A DNA stretch of 64,000 nucleotides from Macrostomum hystrix (GCA_950097015.1 CATNEN010000034.1:1564501-1628500), one strand, 5' to 3'. Numbered from the stretch's first letter, positions 47,606-59,087 are shown. Notes: generated from the letters alone by a model not told the origin. Numbers and translations: made by a program.

Positions 47606-48350
47606 TCAGCTGATGGGATATTTGTGATTGGGATCAACAGAGGGACAATTGTGATTGGGATCAGCTGATGGGATATTTGTGATTGGGATCAACAGAGGGA
47701 CATTTGTGATTGGGATCAGCTGATGGGATATTTGTGATTGGGATCAACAGAGGGACATTTGTGATTGGGATCAGCTGATGGGGTATTTGTGATTGGGATC
47801 AGCAGATGGGATATTTGTGATTGGGATCAACAGAGGGACAATTGTGATTGGGATCAGCTGATGGGATATTTGTGATTGGGATCAACAGAGGGACATTTGT
47901 GATTGGGATCAGCTGATGGGATATTTGTGATTGGGATCAGCTGATGGGATATTTGTGATTGGGATCAACAGAGGGACAATTGTGATTGGGATCAGCTGAT
48001 GGGATATTTGTGATTGGGATCAACAGAGGGACATTTGTGATTGGGATCAGCTGATGGGATATTTGTGATTGGGATCAGCTGATGGGATATTTGTCATTGG
48101 GATCAACAGAGGGACATTTGTCATTGGGATTAGCTGATGGGATATTTGTAATTGGGATCAACAGAGGGACATTTGTGATTGGGATCAGCTGATGGGGTAT
48201 TTGTGATTGGGATCAGCAGATGGGATATTTGTGATTGGGATCAGCTGATGGGATATTTGTGATTAGGATCAGCTGATGGGGTAATTCATGATTGGGTGGG
48301 ATCAACTAATGGGGAATTTCGTGATTGGGTGGGATCAGCTGATGGGAAAT
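47606..48350. repeat. 27/28-bp alternating tandem array 3' of caveolin
   Basis: Two related units alternate. One contains GGGATCAGCTGATGGGATAT and the other GGGATCAACAGAGGGACATT, each followed by TTGTGATT or similar. The first holds the palindrome ATCAGCTGAT. The array begins about 30 bp beyond the caveolin stop codon, so part of it may be transcribed in the 3' UTR. Confidence 0.95.
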
Positions 48351-49673
48351 TTTTTATTGGGATCGACATTTGGACACTTTCTTATTGATCAACAGATGAG
48401 GTATTAGTGGTTTGGATTAACGCAGAGTCTGAGTAGATTGATGTTGAGGCCGCAAAAAGATATTCGCTTTACAAAACATTTTCCACATGTTTCCTCACAA
48501 AAACTTTTTCTCTTATTTCTAACAAATTCAAACTAAATTCAATTCGTACTTGTAAACTTATTAACATGACTACTCGTAATATATTTTTCTTATTTCTTAC
48601 TGTTAAGTTTTCGTCAACGATTTTGACGACTTTTAAAAGAATGAAATAAAGAACCCTACATTTCGGAGCTGAACTATTTATTAAAGTAGACGTTTTTATA
48701 CAACTTTCACGTTTAAAATGTAATGTTAATACGGGTCTATATTAATTTTTTTTACATTTTTACAAGCTCAATGTATACACGTCTAATAGTTTTTATGTCT
48801 TGATTAATAGAACTTGTTTCAAGTTAAATTGATTAATTCCATACAATTAATTAGTTATAGTTAAGTTAGGAAATCAATTTTGTAAGGAAAGTTGTATCAT
48901 TGAATTAAATTAAATCACATAAATAACTTAAGAAGTTAGATATTCTTGTATGAACAGCAATTACAAAAACATACATTTTTGAATTAGATAAATTATGCAA
49001 ATTTGATTCTTAACATTTTGATTGTAATATTTTTATTTAAAAATAATGTAGATTCTTTTCTACGAGTACAATCAAAAATAAAATAAAAAGTGTAATTTTT
49101 AACTTCACGTTCCGCAAAATAAAAAATTCTTATTTAATTGTGTTTTTAATGCTTCGATGTGCCTTGTTATAATGCTAGAAATTTGTCATTCAAACGCAAC
49201 TTTTCCATGTTCCAGTGAGCTACTAGGCAAGTTAGTTATACTCGAAAAACTCTTACAGCAGACGAGGACAAGTTAATTTCTTTCCTGACAGAGGTCCAAT
49301 CGGACTTATCAGGCGAATAATAAATTTTATGGTTCAATTACGGCAACCCACGCAATGGCCAACTTTTAATTGCCAAATTGTAAATTACTGTCTTATCTGA
49401 GAAACAAAATAGAATTTTGGGTGAGAATTTAGTCTTGCAAATTGATTCGGTGCAATTTGCGGCCGCTTAAAAAATCTAAAGCGAACTGCTGGCCGGTTCC
49501 CTGACAAGCGCCACTACACCGACACCGACACCCAATGGCCAAGTCTGGGGAGGTGGGAGGCTTAACACCTGACTAATTCCCCTTGACTACCGACTCTATA
49601 TAGTTATCCTAACTGTCGCAGCAATGAGGCAGCCTCTTCTAAAGCTGTGAAAAATCCCCCCTATTGAGCTATC
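48351..49673. other. AT-rich intergenic DNA before the carboxypeptidases
   Basis: Very AT-rich unique sequence from 48450 to 49450, then a more balanced stretch holding the promoter of the first carboxypeptidase gene. A TATATA-like motif at about 49599 lies about 75 bp before the start ATG and could act as a TATA box. No gene was seen. Confidence 0.45.
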
Positions 49674-52525
49674 ATGCGCCTGCTAGCGCTGTTCCTGAGC
49701 TGCCTGCAGCTCGCCCTGCTGGCCTCCGCCGTCAAGGAGGACGAGGAGCTGTTCGGCTGGCAGGAGTTCCACCTCACAATCGAGAATGCCCAGGCGGCGG
49801 CAGCGGTTCGATTCTACATCAACTCGCGCGATGTGAGCGGCCTCTACCATTCATTTATCATTCGCTCAAAAATGTTCTTCTTTGTCTGCTCTCCTCAACA
49901 CCTCTGTCCTCTATCCCTCTCTCCTTTATCTGTCTCTCCTCTATCCCTCACTCCTCTATCCCTCACTCCTCTATCCCTCACTCCTCTATCCCTCACTCCC
50001 CTATCCCTCACTCCTCTATCCCTCACTCCTCTATCCCTCACTCCTCTATCTCTCACTCCTCTATCCCTCACTCCTCTATCCCTCACTCCCCTATCCCTCA
50101 CTCCTCTATCCCTCACTCCTCTATCCCTCACTCCTCTATCTCTCACTCCTCTATCCCTCACTCCTCTATCTCTCACTCCTCTATCCCTCACTCCTCTATC
50201 CCTCACTCCTCTATCCCTCACTCCTCTATCCCTCACTCCTCTATCTCTCACTCCTCTATCCCTCACTCCTCTATCCCTCACTCCTCTATCCCTCACTCCT
50301 CTATCCCTCACTCCTCTATCCCTCACTCTTCTATCCCTCACTCCTCTATACCTCACTCCTCTATACCTCACTCCTCTATCCCTCACCCCTCTATCCCTCA
50401 CTCCTCTATCCTTCTCTCTTCAATTTTGAGTAGAGTAAAATTCTCCTCAATCCCTTCTCCTCAGTCCCTTCTCCCCAATCCCTCTCCTCAATCCCCTGTC
50501 CTCAATCCCAAATATGCCTACAAAAGTAATACAAAAATAAGGCCTTCAGCAGAGCACTTCCTCAGCATGCTATCAACCTCTAAACCTGACCTCTCACCCG
50601 CAGTTCCTGGTGGCCAATGAGAACAACATGGGCTACGCCGAGAGCGTGGTCGTGCCGCCTCAGGAGGTCATCGGGTTCATCTCGTTCCTTAGCGGTCAGA
50701 GCGTGAAGTTCGAGATTCTGGAGAAAGATGTTGGCGGGTGGGTCGAATTGGCCTGTTTAAGTTTTCATTCAGATTCAAAGCGCTGTTCATTTACAAACAA
50801 AATTATTATATAAATTTCAGTATGCTTCTGAGGGCTCGGTTGGACAACACGCTGAGCGCCAGGGCCTTCAACAATGATCCGTCAACTTACTTCGCCCAGA
50901 CACCCGATGTAAGTTTAAAAGCAATTATACTGCTTGTTACAAACAAGTAAAACGAAATCTCCCATGACCGTCATCTCCCATAAAACCTGTTTGCAATATT
51001 GTCTTTGTAACCAAATTCTTCGGCAGATCTACAGCTGGCTCAGGAGCCTCGCGTCGGCTAATTCGGCCCTCGCCTCCGTCAGGAACATCGGCACCTCCTA
51101 CGAGGGCCGTCAGCTCCTGGTGCTGGAGGTCAGCAACAACCGCAACGCCAACAAGCCCGTCATCTTCATCGACGCCGCCATCCACGCGCGCGAGTGGCTG
51201 GCCCCCGCCACCCTCAACTACATCATCAAGCAGTTCATCAACGACTACAAGGCTGGCAACGCTGAGATCAAGCAGCTGCTGGACAAGTACGATTGGCACT
51301 TCATGCCGGTGCTGAACCCCGACGGGTACGACTACACCTTCCGGTCCAGCTCGGTGAGTTCACACTCAATAGAGTTGCATGGTAGCAGTACACCTTGGAG
51401 TTATGAAACAAAAAACTTCAGACCAGGTACTGGCGCAAGACCCGCAAGCCGTACGGAGCCTACTACGGAGCCGATCCCAACCGCAACTTCGACTATCTGT
51501 TCGGCGGCGCCGGAACCAGCAACAACCCGAGCAGCGACGTCTACCACGGACCCAACGCCTTCTCGGAGCCCGAGACGAAGGCACTGAGCGTCTACCTGAC
51601 TAGCATTCAGAGCCGTCTTCAGCGGGGCATGTACATCAGCTTCCACACCTACGGCCAGTGGTGGCTGACACCGCCCGGTGGCACCAGGGTGCTGCCCCCG
51701 GATCACAGCGAGATGGTGAGCATCTTGGCCATAGAAGGCATGTGAATAACGTCGACCGCGAGCCTCTTATCTTGAATCTGTCCCCAATGTCCCGCAGCTG
51801 CGTATTGGCAACATCGCCGCTTCAGCGATCCAGTCCGAGAGCGGCCTCGTCTTCCGTGTTGGCCAGCCCGCCAATGTTGGATTGTGTAAGCTGGCTGCCA
51901 TGTTTGGACCGAAGGTTCAGATTGGAATTAGATCATTGTGTGAGCCTGATGTGATCCTGATATGATCCTGATATGATCCTGAGGTGATCCTGATATGATC
52001 CTGAGGTGATCCTGATATGATCCTGAGGTGATCCTGATATGATCCTGAGGTGATCCTGATATGATCCTGAGGTGATCCTGATGTAAGCCTGAGATGAGCC
52101 TGATATGATCCTGATGTGATCCTAATGTGAGCCTGATGTGATCCTGAGGTGAGCCTGAGGTGAGCCTGATGTAAGCCTGATGTGAGCATGATGTGAGCAT
52201 GATGTGAGCATGATGTGAGCCTGATGTAAGCCTGAGGTGATCCTGATGTAAGCCTAAGATAAGCATGATGTAAGCCTGATGTGAGCCTGATGTGAGCCTG
52301 ATGTGAAGCCATCGTGCCCCTTTCAACTGGCACGCAGACGAAGCCACTGGCGGCAGCTACGACTGGGTGAAGTACCGCGCCGGTGTCAAGTACGCCTTCA
52401 CCCCGGAGCTTCGGCCGTACTACAACGGCTCCCTGGGCGGCTTCTCCCCCAGCGCCAGCGAGATTCCCAAGAGCGGCCGGGAGATCTACCGCGCCGTCAA
52501 AGCTGTCGCCAGAGCTCTTCCCTGA
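49674..52525 (+). CDS. cpa: Procarboxypeptidase A-like secreted metallopeptidase 1, 7 exons
   Basis: Exons 49674-49832, 50604-50737, 50821-50908, 51027-51353, 51422-51715, 51798-51885 and 52338-52525 join in phase to 425 residues, the usual size for the M14A family. A signal peptide covers roughly residues 1-19, followed by a propeptide to about residue 115. Zinc ligands are H180 and E183 (AAIHAREW) and H311 ([10 protein letters not shown]). Substrate-binding residues are R241 (WRKTR), N256/R257 (DPNRNFDY) and Y364. The catalytic Glu is E387 (FTPELR). The residue matching specificity position 255 is Y371, which favours bulky hydrophobic C-terminal residues rather than basic ones. It likely acts as a secreted zymogen in digestion. 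Introns 1 and 6 hold tandem arrays. Confidence 0.96.
49905..50420. repeat. 15-bp tandem array in carboxypeptidase 1 intron 1
   Basis: The unit CTCACTCCTCTATCC repeats about 34 times, with CTCCCC, TATCTC and TATACC variants. It is strongly pyrimidine-rich on the coding strand. Because 15 is a multiple of three, several frames on both strands stay open, giving spurious frames of 168-318 codons. Confidence 0.95.
51941..52302. repeat. 11-bp tandem array in carboxypeptidase 1 intron 6
   Basis: Units GATCCTGATAT and GATCCTGAGGT alternate, then grade into GAGCCTGATGT and GAGCATGATGT. About 32 copies are present. It ends about 35 bp before the acceptor of the last exon. Confidence 0.93.
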
Positions 52526-52699
52526 ACCTGAACGTGCTGAAGAGAAGCAGAAAGAACTTGAGTTTTCAGTTATATTTTAACAGCTTCTGAGTGCGTCTAT
52601 CCAGGTGTTGAGTTGTAATTGAAAATATACAGATAAAAATTATAAGAGCGACTAACCTTAGATTGAATCGTTTCGAGTCTTTAAGCAGTACATCAAAAA
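52526..52699. other. 3' flank of carboxypeptidase 1
   Basis: Probable 3' UTR and downstream DNA of the first carboxypeptidase. An AGATAAAA stretch near 52630 is the nearest poly(A)-like signal; no perfect AATAAA was found here. Confidence 0.35.
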
Positions 52700-52890
52700 A
52701 AAAGAGATTGAGCTTCGGAATTCTGACCTAGAGGTTGGGGGTTCGAATTTCAACTCAATGAAAAGTATTTGTGTCCTGGGTTAGAAATTCGTAGAAATTA
52801 GTTTTGAGTGTAGCCGCTGCCCAGTCCATGGACTGAACAGCTGTACGCATCCCTTGTAAGCGCAGCACAATAGCTGCGGCTGTACACCTG
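52700..52890 (+). mobile_element. SINE family B, plus copy
   Basis: The head carries the B-box-like GGGGGTTCGAATTTC near 52737. The body has the palindrome CAGTCCATGGACTG followed by AACAGCTGTACGC and CAGCACAATAGCTGCGGCTG, matching the inverted copies at 37670 and 45775. The middle is divergent. Confidence 0.65.
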
Positions 52891-53090
52891 TCTATACGCT
52901 CAAATTAACTAGTTTCGATGCAATATCTCAGCAATTTTTTTAATCTATACTAGGTAATAGCTCGTATAGTCCGACCAACTCGTAGTTACAAAGTATGATT
53001 GAAGAGATTGTAGGTTTTAATCAGAAAAAAAGGTCCAATTTTTTAAGATAAAAACTTTAGTATAGTTCTTTCCTAACATTGCAATTAGAG

Positions 53091-53424
53091 GGGCTGAGTG
53101 GCAAAGCGGTCAAACGCGTTTTACTCTCGCACCAAGGTTCCTGAGCTCGATTCTGCGACGAGGCCACAGAGAGAGGCTGTGGCGCAGCCGCGGAGAGAAG
53201 GCTTGGGGGCTTGTCTTGCAATTTACGCCCATGAGGGCCAACCTCCAAGGCACAGTGAAGGCTTTCACTGCCTGACGATGAGACAGTCAGAGCTGATGTA
53301 CAAACGCTGTGTGAGCGTATGCCTGCGTACAGTATCTGTGTGCGTGCGTGCTCAGGAGTCAGCGAAATGGGCAGAATTGCCTCCTCGCTGGCTGCGGGTC
53401 TAGTGTCACTAAATGATGTGCCCT
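53091..53424 (+). mobile_element. SINE family A, copy 3 with best-preserved tRNA-like head
   Basis: The head GGCTGAGTGGCAAAGCGGTC resembles the A box of a Leu/Ser-type tRNA, and GAGCTCGATTCTGCG gives a B-box-like site about 50 bp on. The body matches the copies at 27244 (inverted) and 37833. It lies between the two carboxypeptidase genes. Confidence 0.82.
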
Positions 53425-53870
53425 GTATCTGCTTATAGGCAGATAGAGGCAGCCAGTGTGGTATGTCTCCCGAATCCCGACCCATCAAACAAATTGACGA
53501 ATGTGTCTGAAGGTTGGCAGAATTGGTCTTTAAGGTTGATAGTGTGTCAGAACAGGTGATTCCGCGACAGGTGACAAATAATGCCCATAATTTTTGAAAA
53601 TTATTTATTTTCGTGCAAAAATAATGCTTATTAATTCCAATATCCAATATCCGTTCAAATTTAACTGACTAGTTCTGGCTTCAGCGGCACTTCAGTTTAT
53701 TGTCCACAGGAACCAAACAGATGCGGGCTTTTCCCAAATCAGCCGTGCGGCTGTTGCATTCCCTGACCGATTCCTCTGGTTTGAGCACACCTAGTTGTTA
53801 GGAGAATAAATGCTTGATAATTTTCCAACCTGAATTCGGTCTAATCCGGTTCCAACAACAGGCAAGCAGA

Positions 53871-56800
53871 ATGAAGCTACTGTTTAGTGTGATTGTGTGC
53901 TGCCTGCAGCTGTGCCTGTTGGTTTCTGCTGTCAGTGAGGATGAGCAGCTATTTGGGTAAGTCGCGATGGATCAAGCAAATATTTCTGAGCTTTTGATCA
54001 TTGGAAAACTGTCGCTAATTTTGACAACTTCAGTTGGCACGAGTTTCATCTGAGCGTTAGCGATGAGCGAGCTGCATCAGCTGTCAGGCAGTACTCTGAG
54101 GCCATGGATGTAAGCTTGGCATCTGCAACTAGCACAGAGTACCCGCTACATGATCTTATTTCACTACGCACCCCGTTAAGCTTTCCCTTGAAATAATCAT
54201 TCTATCTTCAGTTTCTGATTGCCAACGAGAATCACCTGGGCTACGCTGAAAGTGTCGTTGTGCCACCAGGCCAAGCATTCAGCTTCATGATAGTCCTCAG
54301 CAACTTGGGCGTGGGCGTCGATTTCAAAGTCCTGCATAAGGACCTCGGCAGGTGAGTTATGTATAATATATTAACAATTAATCTGGCTTGTCATATGATG
54401 AGGCACTTCGCCCATTCCGCTAAATACCTGAGCGCGCATACTCACACGCGGATGTACATCTGGTTGGCCCTCATGGAAGCCCCCTGTAACATACTAAAAG
54501 TGGGGAACGAACCTCGCGCTGGCAGACCGAGACCGGTTTCTGGCTTGTTTGCCTTCGTCAGTCAGCCATAGCCACACGCCGTCCTCTCCCACCACTCTTA
54601 GTTTGCACAGAAGTCTCTTTTAAGCTTGCCATTTTTATGGCGATATTTTTTTGTGTTATGTGAGAGTTTTGCAGCCAAGTCTTTGCTTTTCTACTGTTGT
54701 CAGTAGTCTGAATTGTATCTCTCACACCCCCCAATGAATGGGGCCTCGCTGCGGATTCGAGCTCAGGGACCTTGGTGCGAGTTTTGAACTCGCTAACAAT
54801 CGGCCACTCATTTCAGTGTGCTCCTGCGCACAAAGCTGGACAACATGCTCAGCGCCAGGGCCTTCAACAATGATCCAGCGACTTACTTTGCTCAGACTCC
54901 AGAGGTGAGCATCATTCAGTTTCTCTCTTCCTCTCTATGCTCCGCTCCCAGATTTGGCTTACGAACAAAACACCATAAATCTGCATGATCCACTGTTCCT
55001 TAGCTTTTAGCCAGACTTTCGGTGATAATTCCAGATCTACAGCTGGCTCAGGAGCCTCGCGTCGGCTAATTCGGCCCTCGCCTCCGTCAGGAACATCGGC
55101 ACCTCCTACGAGGGCCGTCAGCTCCTGGTGCTGGAGGTCAGCAACAACCGCAACGCCAACAAGCCCGTCATCTTCATCGACGCCGCCATCCACGCGCGCG
55201 AGTGGCTGGCCCCCGCCACCCTCAACTACATCATCAAGCAGTTCATCAACGACTACAAGGCTGGCAGCGCTGAGATCAAGCAGCTGCTGGACAAGTACGA
55301 TTGGCACTTCATGCCGGTGCTGAACCCCGACGGGTACGACTACACCTTCCGGTCCAGCTCGGTGAGTTCACATTAGACACATTTGACCCGAACAAAGGAG
55401 TGGTAGTGGACGCTGAGCTACTTTGAAGTTTGGTAGGCTTTGCGGTGCGTTGGGATGTACAGAGAGGCTTTGCTAGCTCTGTTTGGCTTTGGGACACGCA
55501 CAAGCTCAGTGACCCTTGTGCTATGTACAGTACACCACACAGACACGGGGTGCTCCAACCGTAGCTGGTGCACGCAGGTGCTGCGATTCTACATAGTCAG
55601 TAGATCAAACTTGCAGACTCGATTCTGGCGCAAGACCCGCAAGCCGTACGGAGCCTACTACGGAGCCGATCCCAACCGCAACTTCGACTACATGTTCGGC
55701 GGCGCCGGAACCAGCAACAACCCGAGCAGCGACGTCTACCACGGACCCAACGCCTTTTCGGAGCCCGAGACAAAGGCGCTGAGCGTCTACCTGACTAGCA
55801 TTCAGAGCCGTCTGCAGCGGGGCATGTACATCAGCTTCCACACCTACGGCCAGTGGTGGCTGACACCGCCCGGTTTCACCCGCACGAACCCAGCTGATCA
55901 TGCCGAGATGGTGAGCGGATTAAATTTGAATTCCCTTAACTGTAGACCACTGAAGGTATTAACATTACCCACTACCTACTTCACGAGAGCTCCCAAACCG
56001 AATGACCGATTTTCGTGAAAGTCCGCCATGTGGATCGAAATTTTTTTTGCCCTTTACGATGAAATAGCTTTCAAAGCGGTCCGACGTCAGCATCGTCGAG
56101 ATATTCAGCGATTCTTGACTTGTCAAAAATGAAAAAAAAGTACCAATTTAATCAATCCAGATACGAGTAGCTAACTCGTGGTTTTTTGTGGTTGAATATC
56201 TCGACAATGCGATGTTTAGTGATTCTGGAAGTTGTTTAATCGGATAGAGTGGAAAGTTTTAGCCCATGTTCTGGATTTTCATGGCGATTAGTTGAATATT
56301 TTTGGAGATACAGAAAAATTGAGTATTTGAAATGCCCGCGTAGTCTGTCTACTGTAAAAACTTCTCAACTGAATGATTGCCAACCATCTTTGCCTGCCAG
56401 ATGCGAATCGGGAATGTTGGCAGGGCCGCCATTCTTGCCGCCGGTGGGCCGGGCTTCAGGGTCGGACAGCCGGCCAATGTTGGACTGTGTAAGCGATGCA
56501 CATTTAAATATTTTTTGGCAACTTTTTGTCGTCCATCACGGAACCATGTGATGCTCTTCTGCCCAGCAAGGTTTTCGCGGTTTGGTCCTCTTTTTGCCGC
56601 TCAGTGTTTCTCTGCACTTTTGCAGCGATCGTTTTTTGGTTTTCCATAACCAAGTATCAACAAGTGCCTCGAGTAGTTAGCTACAGTCTACTTCAATTGT
56701 ATTTTACTGACAGATCTTCAATCGGATGGTGACAGATTTACACTCAGAGAATGTCAATCTTCAATAGAGGGTGTCAGATCTTCAATCGAAGGGTGTCAGA

Positions 56801-58356
56801 TCTTCAATCGGAAGTTGTAAGATCTTCAATCGGAAGGTGTCAGATCTTCAATCGGAAGGTGTCAGATCTTCAATCGGAAGGTGTCAGATCTTCAATCGGA
56901 AGGTGTCAGATCTTCAATCGGAAGGTATCAGATCTTCAATCGGAAGGTGTCAGATCTTCAATCGGAAGGTATCAGATCTTCAATCGGAAGGTATCAGATC
57001 TTCAATCGGAAGTTGTCAGATCTTCAATCGGAAGTTGTCAGATCTTCAATCGGAAGGTGTCAGATCTTCAATCGAAGGGTGTCAGATCTTCAATCGGAAG
57101 GTGTCAGATCTTCAATCGGAAGGTGTCAGATCTTCAATCGAAGGGTGTCAGATCTTCAAGCGGAAGTTGTAAGATCTTCAATCGGAAGTTGTCAGATCTT
57201 CAAGCGGAAGGTGTCAGATCTTCAATTGGAAGGTGTCAGATCTTCAATCGGAAGGTGTCAGATCTTCAATCGAAGGGTGTCAGATCTTCAATCGGAAGTT
57301 GTAAGATCTTCAATCGGAAGTTGTCAGATCTTCAAGCGGAAGGTGTCAGATCTTCAATCGGAAGGTGTCAGATCTTCAATCGGAAGTTGTCAGATCTTCA
57401 ATCGGAAGGTGTCAGATCTTCAATCGGAAGGTGTCAGATCTTCAATCGAAGGGTGTCAGATCTTCAATCGGAAGGTGTCAGATCTTCAATCGGAAGGTGT
57501 TAGATCTTCAATCGAAGGGTGTGAGATCTTCAAGCGGAAGTTGTAAGATCTTCAATCGGAAGTTGTCAGATCTTCAAGCGGAAGGTGTCAGATCTTCAAT
57601 CGGAAGGTGTCAGATCTTCAATCGGAAGGTGTCAGATCTTCAATCGGAAGGTATCAGATCTTCAATCGGAAGGTATCAGATCTTCAATCGGAAGGTGTCA
57701 GATCTTCAATCGGAAGGTATCAGATCTTCAATCGGAAGTTGTCAGATCTTCAATCGGAAGGTGTCAGATCTTCAATCGGAAGGTGTCAGATCTTCAATCG
57801 AAGGGTGTCAGATCTTCAATCGGAAGGTGTCAGATCTTCAATCGAAGGGTGTCATATCTTCAATCGGAAGGTGTCAGATCTTCAATCGGAAGGTGTCAGA
57901 TCTTCAATCGAAGGGTGTCAGATCTTCAAGCGGAAGTTGTAAGATCTTCAATCGGAAGGTGTCAGATCTTCAATCGAAGGGTGTCAGATCTTCAAGCGGA
58001 AGTTGTAAGATCTTCAATCGGAAGTTGTCAGATCTTCAAGCGGAAGGTGTCAGATCTTCAATTGGAAGGTGTCAGATCTTCAATCGGAAGTTGTCAGATC
58101 TTCAATCGAAGGGTGTCAGATCTTCAATCAAAGAATGCATAAAAATGCGTCTGAACCGCATTGCATTTCAGATGAAGCAGCTGGTGGCAGCTATGACTGG
58201 GTGAAGTACAGGGCCGGTGTCAACTACTCGTTCACACTGGAGCTGCGTCCTAGCTCCGGCGTCGGCCTCAGCGGCTTCGCCCCCAGCGCATCCGTGATAC
58301 CCGCCAGCGGTAAGGAGATCTACAGCGCCGTGAAAGCGGTTGCCGGGGCCATCTAA
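53871..58356 (+). CDS. cpa: Procarboxypeptidase A-like secreted metallopeptidase 2, 8 exons
   Basis: Exons 53871-53956, 54034-54109, 54212-54351, 54817-54904, 55035-55361, 55617-55910, 56401-56488 and 58172-58356 join in phase to 427 residues. A signal peptide covers about residues 1-20, then a propeptide. Zinc ligands are H183, E186 and H314. Other active-site matches are R244, N259/R260, Y367 and catalytic E390. The specificity position is Y374, so it is A-type. It is a tandem duplicate of the gene ending at 52525. The propeptide and C-terminus have diverged, but exons 5 and 6 here are almost identical to exons 4 and 5 there. An extra intron splits what is one exon in the first gene (after residue 28). 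Intron 7 is 1.7 kb and mostly a 22-bp array. Confidence 0.96.
54726..54815 (-). mobile_element. SINE family A, 90-bp head fragment
   Basis: GGATTCGAGCTCAGGGACCTTGG and the neighbouring CCTCGC are the reverse complement of the tRNA-like head of family A. Only the head region remains. It lies in intron 3 of the second carboxypeptidase and runs up to the acceptor of exon 4. Confidence 0.65.
56020..56260. repeat. Inverted-repeat element fragment in carboxypeptidase 2 intron 6
   Basis: The 13-mer GTCGAGATATTCA occurs at 56095-56107 and inverted at 56193-56205. The same 13-mer is found at 3877-3889 inside the MITE-like insert. This suggests a related dispersed element, though its ends are unclear. 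Confidence 0.45.
56753..58130. repeat. 22-bp tandem array, about 62 copies
   Basis: Each unit contains CAGATCTTCAATCGGAAGGT followed by GT, with variants GAAGTTGT, GAAGGGTGT, CAAGCGG and GTAAGATC. It lies in intron 7 of the second carboxypeptidase and ends about 40 bp before the last acceptor. Each unit has the palindrome AGATCT. Plus frames of up to 279 codons here are artefacts. Confidence 0.96.
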
Positions 58357-58362
58357 CTAACC

Positions 58363-58368
58363 AATAAA
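58363..58368 (+). terminator. Poly(A) signal AATAAA
   Basis: AATAAA starts 7 nt beyond the stop codon of the second carboxypeptidase gene, implying a very short 3' UTR. A further AATAAA occurs about 55 nt downstream (near 58420). Confidence 0.7.
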
Positions 58369-59087
58369 GGCCCGTTGCGTTAGAATTTGATGTCCAAATG
58401 GAGCGCAGCAATGGAATTTAAATAAATTGAAAATTTGACATACTGGTTCATCTTAGAACGATACCGTGACAATTATCGGGCACTCGTGACAATTATCGGC
58501 AAGTTTTTGTTCAAGTCAAGCTTTTTGCAGAAAAAAATACAATAACGCAGAAATAGCGCGTTCCTATTAAAGGTTTAACTGGAAGCCCCAGTAGCTCGAT
58601 TTTAGTGTATTTATTATTATTGAAATGAGCACACCAATTTTTGTTTCTTTGATGTTGGTAACAAGGCTGAACAATTCGATTTAAAAAAGGCGATAGAAAA
58701 ACAGTAGCATGCATAAGATTAATTTTAGGTGAATAAAATATTTGAAATTTGTAAACACATTCATTAAAACAAAAAAATGAAATATTGAAATTTAAAGAGA
58801 AAATTAAAACTGAGACTGAAATCTCTTCGCTCCCGAAAGGAGAATAGCTATTGTGTTTTTGCGAGTTACGATCAAATATAAGAAAACTAAAACTCAAACT
58901 ATAATCTAGCATTCTAACTATGGGCCTCAGGGCAGTGGCTTTTTTATCTAGCTTTAAGTATGCTCTAGATGAAGTCCACAAAACTTTCTGTTAATTCTGT
59001 GCTTTCCTGTGTCATTAAATTCACAATTTTGTCATCAGCTGTACAGCTTTCGAGATTTCTAACAGTGCCTGCCACTTTCTCTACGAA
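58369..59087. other. AT-rich spacer between convergent genes, no gene seen
   Basis: This separates the plus-strand carboxypeptidase from the minus-strand repeat frame. A 156-codon minus frame (58511-58981) is AT-rich, has no recognised domain and lacks the codon use of the real exons. I do not call it. Confidence 0.5.

Noticed and set aside
49664-50620. 318-codon plus frame and 168-codon minus frame
   Set aside because: These read through the 15-bp array in intron 1 of the first carboxypeptidase gene.
56751-58204. Five overlapping frames up to 279 codons
   Set aside because: These are the 22-bp array in intron 7 of the second carboxypeptidase gene.
58511-58981. 156-codon minus frame
   Set aside because: Codon use reflects AT-rich DNA, no domain is visible, and it falls between two 3' ends.
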